A stretch of 64,000 bases of DNA, taken from the NCBI GenBank assembly GCA_023954375.1, contig JAMLIC010000012.1, forward strand, positions 155,118 through 219,117, written 5' to 3'. Below are positions 1 to 7,524 of the stretch, one piece after another. The notes under the pieces are model-generated. The model had not been told where the DNA came from, made no database searches, and was given only the letters and a program-made list of their open reading frames with translations. This DNA is from Planctomycetota bacterium (GTDB lineage: Bacteria > Planctomycetota > J058). The position numbers and the translations under genes were made by a program. The number at the start of each line of letters is the position of its first letter. The stretch's first letter is position 1.

Positions 1-2
1 GG

Positions 3-887
3 CAGAACCAGAACATCGAGCTGCTCCACTTCCAGCCGCATCCGGCCCGCATGTGGGCGCCGGTGCCCGGCGTCGGCGTGGTGAACGAGGACGGCCTGCA
101 GGGGCCCCGCCTCCCGCGCGAGCGCGCGGCGGGGCGGGCGCGCGTGCTGTTCCTGGGCGACTCGTGCACGACCGCCGTCCCGGACGGCTACCCGGCGCTC
201 ACCGTGGAGGCGCTCGGCCGGCGCGGGATCACGGCCGAGCCGCTCGTCGCCGCCTGCGGCGGCTACTCGACCTGGCAGGGGGCGCACTTCCTCGAGGAGG
301 CGCTGGCGTGGCGCCCCGACGTGGTCGTCGCCTACTTCGGCTGGAACGACCACTGGGTCAGCGCGCTGCCCGACCACGCCTTCGTCCCTACCGGCGCGCT
401 CGGCCGGCTCGCCGGGGAGACGGTCGGGCGCCTCAGGACCTACCAGCTCCTGCACCGGCTGATCCACCCGCCCGCCCCCACCGGGCTCCTGCCGCGCGAC
501 GCGGCGCGCCTGGCGGCGCAGGCGCGCGTCCCGCCGGCGGAGTTCACCGCCAACGTGCGGCGGATCACGGCGCGCGCGCGGGCCGCCGGGCTGCGCGTGG
601 TGTGGGTCGTGGCGCCGATCGCGCCGCACGTGGTCGAGACCGACAAGTCCGTCCTGATCGGGCACACCGACCTGGTCCCGGCCGTGCACGCCCTCTACGC
701 GCGCCTGCTCCGGGAGGCCGTCGCGGACGAGCCGGACGCGCTCCTCCTCGACCTCCCCGCCTTCGACCGGCGGACAATGCTGGCCGACGGGATCCACCCG
801 TCGCCCGCGGGCAACGCGCTGATCGGCGAGGCCCTCGCCGAGGTGCTCGCGCGCGCGCTGACGACGGGCGAGGGGGAGCGACGATGA
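3..887 (+). CDS. SGNH/GDSL-family hydrolase, 5' end cut by window edge
   Basis: The reading frame is open from the first bases of the window, so the start codon lies outside and about 294 residues are visible. The SGNH blocks are present in order: block I FLGDSCTT near visible residue 48 (nucleophile Ser), block II around AACGGYST, block III FGWNDHW near residue 112, and block V DGIHPSPAG near residue 263 with the Asp and His of the catalytic triad. Such enzymes are Ser esterases or acyl hydrolases; proteins with the N-terminal pattern HP..W.PVPGV..N..G often act on extracellular polymers or O-acetyl groups. The substrate cannot be told from sequence. The stop codon overlaps the start of the following lipoprotein gene (ATGA), so the two are probably translated together. 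An internal ATG at 51 exists, but the upstream frame matches the family and is likely coding. Confidence 0.85.
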   Translation, partial: QNQNIELLHFQPHPARMWAPVPGVGVVNEDGLQGPRLPRERAAGRARVLFLGDSCTTAVPDGYPALTVEALGRRGITAEPLVAACGGYSTWQGAHFLEEALAWRPDVVVAYFGWNDHWVSALPDHAFVPTGALGRLAGETVGRLRTYQLLHRLIHPPAPTGLLPRDAARLAAQARVPPAEFTANVRRITARARAAGLRVVWVVAPIAPHVVETDKSVLIGHTDLVPAVHALYARLLREAVADEPDALLLDLPAFDRRTMLADGIHPSPAGNALIGEALAEVLARALTTGEGERR

Positions 888-1198
888 CCCTGGCGCGCGC
901 GGCGCTCGCCGCCCTCCTCTCCTCGCTGGTCGCCCTCGGCGGCTGCCCCTCCGATCCGCCGCCGGCGGACCGGGCGGCCCTGCGCCTGGTGGAGGTCGGG
1001 CCGCGCCGGGCGGAGGTCGTGGCGGCGGTCGCCTCGCTCACCGGCTACCAGCCGAGCGTGGCCGAGGGCCTCGTGCGCCGGGCGCCCGTGACGCTCCCCG
1101 GGCTGACGCCCGAGGGGGCCGTCGAGGGGGCGCGGGTCCTCGAGGGCCTCGGGGCGAAGGTGGTGGTGCTCCCGGGGCCTCAGCCCTCTGGCCAGTAG
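884..1198 (+). CDS. Small lipoprotein with a ribosomal L7/L12 C-terminal-like domain
   Basis: The protein has 104 residues. A signal sequence ends in the lipobox LGGC near residue 20, so it is probably lipid-anchored. The rest (about residues 32-104) resembles the C-terminal domain of ribosomal protein L7/L12: VGPRRAEVVAAVASLTG matches the VG..K..VIK.VR..TGL helix, followed by EAxxLV-like SVAEGLVRRAP and a last strand GAKVVVLPG like the GAKVELK end of L7/L12. Real L7/L12 is a cytoplasmic stalk protein without a signal peptide, so this is a reuse of the fold. The gene overlaps the SGNH hydrolase by 4 nt and its 3' end overlaps the convergent glycosyltransferase gene by 19 nt. The function is unknown. 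Confidence 0.75.
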   Translation: MTLARAALAALLSSLVALGGCPSDPPPADRAALRLVEVGPRRAEVVAAVASLTGYQPSVAEGLVRRAPVTLPGLTPEGAVEGARVLEGLGAKVVVLPGPQPSGQ

Positions 1199-1935
1199 GG
1201 GCCGGGGCCGAGCGCCTCGAGGGCGGGCGAGCGGTAGCGGCCGCGCCGGTGGTTCCAGGGCAGGCGCAGGAGCGCGCGCGCCATCTCGGCGCCGTCGCTC
1301 GCCGGCAGGACCGACGAGGGGCCCGCGTTGCGCAGCCGCACGGGGATCCGCCGGATCAGGATGTCGTGCTTGAGCAGCACGTAGTAGAGCTCCACGTCGA
1401 AGGCGAACCGGTCGATCGTGAGCAGCGGGAAGAGGGCGTCCGCCAGCGCGCCGCTGAACGCCTTGAAGCCGCACTGGGTGTCGGGCACGCCGCTGACGAC
1501 GAGCAGCGAGACGAGCTTGGTGAAGGTGCGGCTGGCCGCCCGGCGCAGGAGCGGCAGCCGGACCTCCGCCTCGGAGGCGCGGAGCGTCCGGTCGCCGAAG
1601 ACGGCGTGGGACCCGCCCGCGACGAGGTCGCGCGCGTGCGGGATCGCCTCGAGCTCGTAGGGCAGGTCGACGTCCGTGAACAGCCGGCACTCGCCGCGCG
1701 CGCGCGCCATGCCCACCCGCACGGCGTGGCCCTTGCCCCGGTTCTCCGGCAGCTGGACGAGCGACACCCGCCCGGGGAGCTCGTCGGGGCGGACGCGCTC
1801 GGCGGGTCGGCTGCCGTCGTCGACCAGGACGACCTCCGCGTCCGGCGCGCGGCGCGCGAGGAAGGCGTCGAGCGTGGCCATGCTGGCGAGGGCCAGGGCG
1901 CGGTTGTCGTAGCAGGGCACGACGACGGAGAGCAT
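1180..1935 (-). CDS. Family 2 glycosyltransferase, polyprenyl-phosphate sugar synthase type
   Basis: The protein has 251 residues starting at MLSVVVPCYDN, which fits the first beta strand of GT2 enzymes; the longer upstream frame is arginine/alanine-rich and unlikely to be translated. GT2 landmarks are VLVDDGS near residue 38, RGKGHAVRVGM (nucleotide-sugar site), the metal-binding DVDLPYE (DxD) and GDRTL, then DTQCGFKAFSGALADALF, a signature of the Alg5/dolichyl-phosphate glucose synthase branch. It probably transfers a sugar from a nucleotide donor to polyprenyl phosphate at the inner face of the membrane. There is no long hydrophobic C-terminal segment, so membrane association would be peripheral. 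Convergent 19-nt overlap with the preceding lipoprotein gene. Confidence 0.85.
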   Translation of the reverse strand: MLSVVVPCYDNRALALASMATLDAFLARRAPDAEVVLVDDGSRPAERVRPDELPGRVSLVQLPENRGKGHAVRVGMARARGECRLFTDVDLPYELEAIPHARDLVAGGSHAVFGDRTLRASEAEVRLPLLRRAASRTFTKLVSLLVVSGVPDTQCGFKAFSGALADALFPLLTIDRFAFDVELYYVLLKHDILIRRIPVRLRNAGPSSVLPASDGAEMARALLRLPWNHRRGRYRSPALEALGPGPYWPEG

Positions 1936-1990
1936 GCGGCCACGCCACCGTAGCCGCGCGGCGCGGGGCGCGGAAGCGCCAGGGCGCGCG

Positions 1991-2671
1991 TCAGGCGTCG
2001 AGGTCGGCCCGCGCGCCACGGGCGGGTACGCGTCCGAGGCGCGCCGCGAGCCCCCGGTGGACCGCGTCGGCCAGCGCCTCCCGATCGGGGGCGGCGCCGA
2101 GCGCCTCGAGCGAGGCCATGACGTTCGCCTCCAGGTCGCACGGGCGGAACAGGCGGAACCTCGCCAGGTCGGCCGTGAGGTTGAGCGCGAAGCCGTGGTA
2201 GGTGACCCAGCCGCGGCAGGCGATCCCGATCGAGCAGACCTTCCGCTCGCCCGACCACACGCCGGTCAGCCCCGGGCGCGGGCCGGCCGGCAGCCCGGTC
2301 GTCGACGTGACCGCCGCGGCCACGGCCTCCTCGAGCGCGCGCAGCACGCGGTGCAGGTCGCGCTCGCCCTCCTCGAGCCGGACGATCGGGTAGCCGACGA
2401 GCTGGCCAGGGCCGTGGTAGGTGGCCGCGCCGCCGCGCTCGACCTCGACCACCCGCAGGCCGGCCGCCGTCACCGGGGCGAGCTCGCCCTGGTCGCGCTC
2501 GGCGGCCTGGGCGCGCCGCCCGGTCGTGACCACCTCGTCGTGCTCGACGAGGAGCAGGAGGTCCTCGCCCTGGCCCGCCCGGCGCCGCTCGACGAGGGCG
2601 CGCTGGAGCGCGAGCGCCTCCTCGTAGACGACGCGGCCCAGGTCGACGGCGACCAGGCGCCGCGCGGTCAC
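1991..2671 (-). CDS. lipB: Octanoyl-[acyl-carrier-protein]:protein octanoyltransferase
   Basis: The protein has 226 residues and starts at GTG 2671, which overlaps the TGA of the upstream E1 alpha gene (GTGA). LipB transfers octanoyl groups from ACP to the lipoyl-domain lysine of E2 proteins, the first step of lipoate assembly. Family motifs are RGGAATYHGPGQLVGYP (substrate-binding), RKVCSIGI with the conserved Lys, WVTYHGFALNL, and FRPCDL with the catalytic Cys. Its place at the end of the 2-oxoacid dehydrogenase cluster fits its role: it would modify Lys41 of the E2 encoded two genes upstream. The longer upstream frame runs antiparallel through E1 alpha and is not a real extension. Confidence 0.95.
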   Translation of the reverse strand: MTARRLVAVDLGRVVYEEALALQRALVERRRAGQGEDLLLLVEHDEVVTTGRRAQAAERDQGELAPVTAAGLRVVEVERGGAATYHGPGQLVGYPIVRLEEGERDLHRVLRALEEAVAAAVTSTTGLPAGPRPGLTGVWSGERKVCSIGIACRGWVTYHGFALNLTADLARFRLFRPCDLEANVMASLEALGAAPDREALADAVHRGLAARLGRVPARGARADLDA

Positions 2672-3813
2672 GAGCCGCGCCGCTTCGCCTCGCGCTCGGC
2701 CAGCTCCTCCTCGAGCGCGCCGCGCTGCTCGAGGAGCGCCGGCGTCGGGGCGGCGAAGACGTCCTCCACGAGGTCCGCGGGCGGCGGCGGGGGGACCTTC
2801 TCGGCCTCGGCCACGGCCGCGTTGAGGGCGGCGCGCTGGTCCTTCGCCATGGCCTCCTCGTCGGCCTCGCTCCAGCGGCCGGTGGCCTCCATGAAGGCGC
2901 GCAGGCGCTTGAGCGGGCAGCGGGCGGCCCACTCCTCGACGAGCCGCGCGTCGCGGTAGCGCGTCGGGTCGTCGGCCGACGAGTGGCCCCCCATGCGGAA
3001 GGTGACCAGCTCGAGCAGGGTCGGCCCCTCGCCGCGGCGGGCGCGGTCGACGGCGGCCTTCGTCTCGCGGTAGACGGCGAGCAGGTCGTTGCCGTCGACG
3101 CGCACGCCCGGCATGCCGTAGGCCACGGCCTTCACGGCGATCGTGGCCGAGGCGGTCTGCCGGGCCACCGGGACCGAGATCGCCCACTGGTTGTTCTGGA
3201 CGACGAACACGGCCGGGACCTTCCACACGCCGGCGAAGGTCAGCGCCGCGTGGAAGTCGTGCTCCGAGGTCCCGCCGTCGCCGATGTAGGCGATCGCCAC
3301 CTGGCCGCGGCGCTTGAGCTTCATGCCGTACGCCGCGCCGACCGCCTGGGGGAGCTGCGTCGCCATGCACGACCCCCAGGAGACCTGGTTCACCTCGCGC
3401 GCGGCGAAGTGCATGGGCTGCATCCTGCCGCGCAGGGGATCGAGCTGGTTGCCGAACATGTGCGCGAAGTAGCGGGAGAGCGGCCAGCCGCGCAGGAGCA
3501 TGACGCCGCTCTCGCGGAGCGCCGGGAAGACCCAGTCGTCCTGCTCGAGCGCGGCGCCGGTGCCGATCACCGAGGCCTCCTGGCCGCGCGCCGAGCCGAA
3601 GAAGCCGATGCGCCCCATGCGCTGCAGGCCCTCCAGGCGCACGTCGATCGCGCGCAGGAGGCACATGTGGCGGTAGAGGTCGCGCAGGCGCTCGTCGTCG
3701 AGCACGGGCAGCGCCGCGCCGGGCGCGACGCCGCCCTCCTCGTCGAGGATCTGCACGAGGCCGAGCTCCGGCCGCTCGGTGCCCAGCGCCTCGGTGTCGA
3801 TCGTCGCCGGCAC
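2668..3813 (-). CDS. 2-oxoacid dehydrogenase E1 component, alpha subunit (second copy)
   Basis: The protein has 381 residues, with an N-terminal extension of about 40 residues typical of pyruvate/branched-chain E1 alpha chains. E1 decarboxylates the 2-oxoacid with thiamine diphosphate and passes the acyl group to lipoyl-E2. The TPP-binding motif runs from GDGGTSEHDFH to VVQNN. RGQEA and the phosphorylation-loop-like region GGHSSADDPTRYR are present. The gene starts 3 nt after the E2 stop and overlaps lipB, so E1 alpha, E2, E1 alpha and lipB look like one minus-strand operon. Substrate cannot be assigned; branched-chain 2-oxoacid is likely by family. No E1 beta gene is next to it, which is unusual because alpha subunits of this type need a beta subunit. 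Confidence 0.88.
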   Translation of the reverse strand: MPATIDTEALGTERPELGLVQILDEEGGVAPGAALPVLDDERLRDLYRHMCLLRAIDVRLEGLQRMGRIGFFGSARGQEASVIGTGAALEQDDWVFPALRESGVMLLRGWPLSRYFAHMFGNQLDPLRGRMQPMHFAAREVNQVSWGSCMATQLPQAVGAAYGMKLKRRGQVAIAYIGDGGTSEHDFHAALTFAGVWKVPAVFVVQNNQWAISVPVARQTASATIAVKAVAYGMPGVRVDGNDLLAVYRETKAAVDRARRGEGPTLLELVTFRMGGHSSADDPTRYRDARLVEEWAARCPLKRLRAFMEATGRWSEADEEAMAKDQRAALNAAVAEAEKVPPPPPADLVEDVFAAPTPALLEQRGALEEELAEREAKRRGS

Positions 3814-3816
3814 GGG

Positions 3817-5145
3817 CTAGAAGCCCTCGAGAATGAACAGCGACGGGTCCTCGAGGTACTTCTTGAGGTCGTTCATGAACCGCGCCGCGTCGGCCCCGTC
3901 GACGACGCGGTGGTCGAGCGAGATCGACAGGTACATGATGTCCCGCGGCAGGAGCTGGCCGTTGACGTACTCCGGCCGCTTCTTGATCTTGTGCACGCCG
4001 AGGATCGCCACCTCGGGGTAGTTGAGCACGGGCGTCGCGAGCAGCCCGCCGATCGCGCCGGCGTTGGTGATCGTGAACGTGCCGCCCTGCAGGTCCTCGA
4101 GCGCGAGGCTCCCCGTGCGCGCGGCGTCCGACAGGCGCTGGAGCTCGAACGAGACGTCGAGGAGGCTCCGGCGGTCGGCGCCGTGGATCACCGGGACCAT
4201 GAGGCCCTGCTCGGTGTCGGCGGCGATGCCGATGTTGTAGTAGCGCTTGTAGACGATCTCGCCCGCGGCGTCGTCCATGGCCGCGTTGAGCTTCGGGTGC
4301 GCCCGGAGCGCCAGGCAGGTGGCCTTGACGATGAACGCCGTGAACGTGAGCCGCGCCCCGCGCGCCTCGGCCAGCGGCTTCATGCGCTGGCGCAGCGCCA
4401 CGAGGTCGGTGACGTCCACCTCCTCGACGTAGGTGTAGTGGGCGGCCGTGCGCTTCGAGTGGGCCAGGAACTCGGCGATCTTGCGCCGCACGCCGCGCAG
4501 CGGGACGCGCTCCTCGAGCGCACCGTCGGCCGGGGCGGGCGCGGGCCGGGGCGCGGGCGCCGGGCGCGGCGCGGGCGCCGGCCTCGGCGGGGCGGCGGGC
4601 TTCGGGGCCGGCGCCGCCGCGGCCTGCCGCGGGGCCTGTGCGGCCGGCGCGGGCGCGCCGGCGGCGCGCTGGACGTCCTCGCGGGTCACGCGCCCGTTGG
4701 GGCCCGAGCCGCGGATCCGCCGGATGTCGAGGCCGAGGGCGCGGGCGTGGCGCCGGGTGGCCGGCGTCGCCAGGACGCGCCCCTGGGGCTCGTCGAGCAG
4801 GGCGACGGCGCCGGCCTCGTGGCCCGACGCCGCGCCGTTGCCGCCGCCGGCGGCCGCCTGCTTCTGGGCGGGCGCGTGCGCCTTACCGTGGGCCGTCGCC
4901 AGCTTGCCGCCGGTGACCGAGGAGAAGCGGGCGATCGGCGCGTGCACCGGCACGACCTCACCCTCCTTCGCCAGGAGCGACTCGAGGACGCCCGTGACGG
5001 GGCACGGGATCATGACGCTCGCCTTGTCGGTCATGACCTCGACGAAGTCCTGCTCCTCGGTGACCGCGTCCCCGGGGGACACGTGCCACTTGACGACCTC
5101 GCCCTCGGCCACGCCCTCGCCGATGTCAGGAAGCAGGAACTCCAC
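3817..5145 (-). CDS. Dihydrolipoamide acyltransferase, E2 of a 2-oxoacid dehydrogenase complex
   Basis: The protein has 442 residues. The N-terminal lipoyl domain (about 1-75) carries the modified lysine Lys41 in MTDKASVM. A flexible linker leads to the peripheral subunit-binding domain (about 124-160, VLATPATRRHARALG to GRVTREDV), which docks E1 and E3. A second Ala/Pro linker with PAPAPRP repeats precedes the catalytic domain, whose active-site motif is LDHRVVDGADAARF near residue 413. It forms the complex core and passes the acyl group from lipoamide to CoA. Only one lipoyl domain is present, as in branched-chain E2 and many bacterial E2 chains. It lies between two E1 alpha genes and shares an operon with lipB. 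Confidence 0.93.
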   Translation of the reverse strand: MEFLLPDIGEGVAEGEVVKWHVSPGDAVTEEQDFVEVMTDKASVMIPCPVTGVLESLLAKEGEVVPVHAPIARFSSVTGGKLATAHGKAHAPAQKQAAAGGGNGAASGHEAGAVALLDEPQGRVLATPATRRHARALGLDIRRIRGSGPNGRVTREDVQRAAGAPAPAAQAPRQAAAAPAPKPAAPPRPAPAPRPAPAPRPAPAPADGALEERVPLRGVRRKIAEFLAHSKRTAAHYTYVEEVDVTDLVALRQRMKPLAEARGARLTFTAFIVKATCLALRAHPKLNAAMDDAAGEIVYKRYYNIGIAADTEQGLMVPVIHGADRRSLLDVSFELQRLSDAARTGSLALEDLQGGTFTITNAGAIGGLLATPVLNYPEVAILGVHKIKKRPEYVNGQLLPRDIMYLSISLDHRVVDGADAARFMNDLKKYLEDPSLFILEGF

Positions 5146-5196
5146 GCGTCGTCCTCTCTGATGCTCGGGTCCGTCGAACGCCGGCCGCCGCGTCGG

Positions 5197-6309
5197 CTAC
5201 GGGAAGCGGCCCTCGCCGCGGGCCTGGCGCTCCTCGTCGAGCGCCTCCTGCAGGTCCCTCGGCATCTCCGCGTAGACGTCGCTGAACAGCGAGATGAGCT
5301 CGGGCCGCGGCACGCGCTCGTTCTCCTGGATCGCCTGGTTCACCGCCTCGCGGCAGCGCGCGACCAGCGCCTCGTCCTTCTGCGCGTCCCACAGGCCGCG
5401 CGCCTCGAGGTAGGCCCTGAAGCGCTCGATCGGGTCCTTCTGGCGGAAGGCCTCGCACTCCGACTCGGGGCGGTAGCGCTTGGGGTCGTCCGACGACGAG
5501 TGGCCGGCCAGGCGGTAGGTGACGAACTCGAGGAAGGTCGGCCCCTCGCCGCGCAGGGCGCGCTCGCGCGCGTCGCGCGTGGCCTTGTAGGTGGCGAGGA
5601 CGTCGTTGCCGTCGACGCGGACGCCCGGCATGCCGTAGGCGACCGCCTTCTGGGCGAAGGTCTCGGACGCCGTCTGCTTGGCGATCGGCACCGAGATCGC
5701 CCAGCCGTTGTTCTCGCAGATGATGATGACCGGCGCCTTGTCGACGGCGGCGAAGTTCATGCCGGCGTGGAAGTCGTTCGACGAGGTGCCGCCGTCGCCG
5801 ATGAACGTCATGACGCACTTGCGATGGCCCTTGCGCTTCATCGCCATGCCGACGCCGGCCGCCTGGATCACCTGGGTCCCGATCGGGCTGGAGATCGAGA
5901 CCATGTTCTGGTCCTTGAAGCTGTAGTGGACCGGCATCTGCCGGCCCTTCGTGTTGTCCCAGGCGTTGCCGAAGCACTGGGCCACGATCCCCTTCACCGG
6001 TACGCCGCGGAGGAGGAACGCGCCCAGCTGCCGGTAGCCGGGGACGACCCAGTCGTCCGCCGCCAGCGCCGCCGCCGCGCCGACCGAGCACGCCTCCTGG
6101 CCCGTCGAGGCCAGGTAGAAGTGGATCCGGCCCTGGCGCTGGAGCGTCATCATGCGGTCGTCGGTGACCCGCACCTGGACCATCGCCTCGTACATGCGCA
6201 GGGCCAGCTCGGGCTCGACCCCCGGGTCGAGCTCGGCGTCCACGGCCCCGTCCGGCTGCAGGATCGTGAGCAGGTCGTCCTTGTCGACGAGGCCGACGGT
6301 CGAGGTCAT
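5197..6309 (-). CDS. 2-oxoacid dehydrogenase E1 component, alpha subunit (first copy)
   Basis: The protein has 370 residues and is clearly paralogous to the product at 2668-3813. The TPP motif runs from GDGGTSSNDFHAG to CENN; other shared blocks are RQGRIHFYLASTGQEA, VAYGMPGVRVDGND and AGHSSSDDPKRYR. In transcription order it is the first gene of the cluster, 51 nt before E2. The 2-oxovalerate/branched-chain type (BkdA1/BfmBAA) is the closest fit because of the GQEA and SSDDP blocks. Two alpha chains around one E2 without a beta chain suggests that the beta subunit and E3 are encoded elsewhere, or that the two chains serve different substrates. Confidence 0.9.
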   Translation of the reverse strand: MTSTVGLVDKDDLLTILQPDGAVDAELDPGVEPELALRMYEAMVQVRVTDDRMMTLQRQGRIHFYLASTGQEACSVGAAAALAADDWVVPGYRQLGAFLLRGVPVKGIVAQCFGNAWDNTKGRQMPVHYSFKDQNMVSISSPIGTQVIQAAGVGMAMKRKGHRKCVMTFIGDGGTSSNDFHAGMNFAAVDKAPVIIICENNGWAISVPIAKQTASETFAQKAVAYGMPGVRVDGNDVLATYKATRDARERALRGEGPTFLEFVTYRLAGHSSSDDPKRYRPESECEAFRQKDPIERFRAYLEARGLWDAQKDEALVARCREAVNQAIQENERVPRPELISLFSDVYAEMPRDLQEALDEERQARGEGRFP

Positions 6310-6844
6310 GACGGCTCCTGGGGTAGAGGGCGTATCTTAGCCCCGATCCGGCCGCGCTCAACCGGGCGCCAGGGCCTGCCTCCGGCCGCTTCGAGGGGGC
6401 ACCCCGGCGCCACGTCCGCCTCCGGCGCGGCCCCCGCCGGTCCATCGTCAGGTGCCGCTCACGCGCGGTCGCGCCGCGGCCGAGGTCTGGGCGCCGCGGC
6501 GATGACGAAGCAGATGCCCAGGAACACGCTCAGCGCACCGAGCTGGAGGAAGCGCACGCGTCCCGTTCGTTCGACAGCTTCGACCCCCGACAGGGATCCT
6601 CTTGAGCCTGTCCTCGACCCCCGTCTTCGCAGACGGCCGAGCCGCCTCCGAGCACACCTCACCGCGCCTTCGCAGCAGGAGCGTCAGGCGAGGCCGAGGA
6701 GGGCGAGGCGCTGCGGCGCGAAGGCGAGGGAAGGCGGCCTCCTGGCCGCCGACCGAGCCTGAGCGGTCGGGGCCGACGAGGGCCCCGCGCCCCCCCCCCC
6801 CCCCGCCGCCCCCGCCATCCTCGGCCGCAGCCGCGATCACACCA
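6310..6844. other. Intergenic region with hairpins and a C-homopolymer
   Basis: There is no confident gene here apart from a possible 32-codon ORF listed separately. Two adjacent perfect stem-loops are present: ggcggcc-tcct-ggccgcc (6733-6750) and ccgaccg-agcctgag-cggtcgg (6749-6770). A run of 15 C follows at 6790-6804. The segment 6665-6740 rich in gaggcgagg and gctgcggcgcg resembles the end of the window (63930-63975), hinting at a dispersed intergenic repeat. It separates the dehydrogenase operon from folE; the stems could end folE transcription on the minus strand. Confidence 0.5.
6459..6557 (-). CDS. Possible 32-residue single-span membrane peptide
   Basis: A GTG-started frame encodes a very short protein made of a hydrophobic span (LGALSVFLGICFVIAAA) followed by a basic, proline-containing tail (PRPRPRRDRA). 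This is the typical layout of small membrane peptides with an N-out or N-in anchor and positive-inside tail. It lies in the gap between the E1 alpha and folE genes. No clear Shine-Dalgarno sequence was seen and the frame is short, so it could be chance; the hydrophobic/basic arrangement is the only support. Confidence 0.25.
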   Translation of the reverse strand: MRFLQLGALSVFLGICFVIAAAPRPRPRRDRA

Positions 6845-7429
6845 CTAGAGCTCCGGGCGCCGCCCGATCAGGTTCAGGAACTCGGCCCGCGTCTTGGGGT
6901 CGCTCTTGAACATGCCGAGCATGCACGAGGTCGTGGCGAACGAGTTCTGCTTCTCGACGCCGCGCATCATCATGCACATGTGCCGCGCCTCGATGACGAC
7001 CGCCACTCCCTTGGGCTTGAGCGCCTCGGCCAGGGCGTTGGCGATCTGCACCGTGAGCCGCTCCTGCACCTGAAGCCGCCGCGCGAACACGTCGACGACG
7101 CGCGGGATCTTGGAGAGCCCGACGATCTTGCGCTCGGGCAGGTAGGCCACGTGGGCCTTTCCGGTGAACGGTAAAATATGGTGTTCACAGGTCGAATACA
7201 GCTCCACGTCCCGCACGACCACCATCTCGTCCGACTGCTCGTCGAACAGCGCACCCTCGAGGATCTTGATCGGGTCCTTGCGGTAGCCCGAGGTGAGGAA
7301 GTCGAGGCTCTTGGCCACGCGCAGGGGGGTGTCGTGGAGCCCCTGGCGCGCGGGGTCGTCGCCCAGGAGGGCGAGCATGGCGCGCACGTGCTCGGCGATC
7401 GCCGCGTGGTCCGGTTCGTGTTCGGTCAT
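6845..7429 (-). CDS. folE: GTP cyclohydrolase I
   Basis: The protein has 194 residues, close to the usual length of the compact bacterial form. The enzyme converts GTP to 7,8-dihydroneopterin triphosphate, the first step of folate and pterin synthesis (also used for queuosine). Signature motifs are STCEHHILPF (zinc ligand Cys81, and His83/His84), SKIPRVVDVFARRLQVQERLT, and ARHMCMMMRGVEKQNS, plus TTSCMLG with the second zinc cysteine. All catalytic residues appear intact. It is divergent from the membrane-protein gene at 7525, with 95 bp between the starts holding both promoters. Confidence 0.97.
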   Translation of the reverse strand: MTEHEPDHAAIAEHVRAMLALLGDDPARQGLHDTPLRVAKSLDFLTSGYRKDPIKILEGALFDEQSDEMVVVRDVELYSTCEHHILPFTGKAHVAYLPERKIVGLSKIPRVVDVFARRLQVQERLTVQIANALAEALKPKGVAVVIEARHMCMMMRGVEKQNSFATTSCMLGMFKSDPKTRAEFLNLIGRRPEL

Positions 7430-7524
7430 GGGACGACCACTCTACCCCTGTCCTCCGACGCCGGGCGCGTCCCGTTGACTTGCCTCCTCCGCCGGGGGGG
7501 ACGAGAATCGGGCGCGAGAGGCCG

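Noticed and set aside
2983..6762. Plus-strand frame of 1259 codons opposite the E1/E2 cluster
   Set aside because: It is the antisense shadow of E1 alpha, E2 and E1 alpha; high GC removes stops, and the sequence is His/Arg/Leu-rich with no family features.
7475..7508. Sigma70 promoter ttgact...gagaat before the gene at 7525
   Set aside because: Spacing is 22 nt instead of about 17, so the match is too weak to list.
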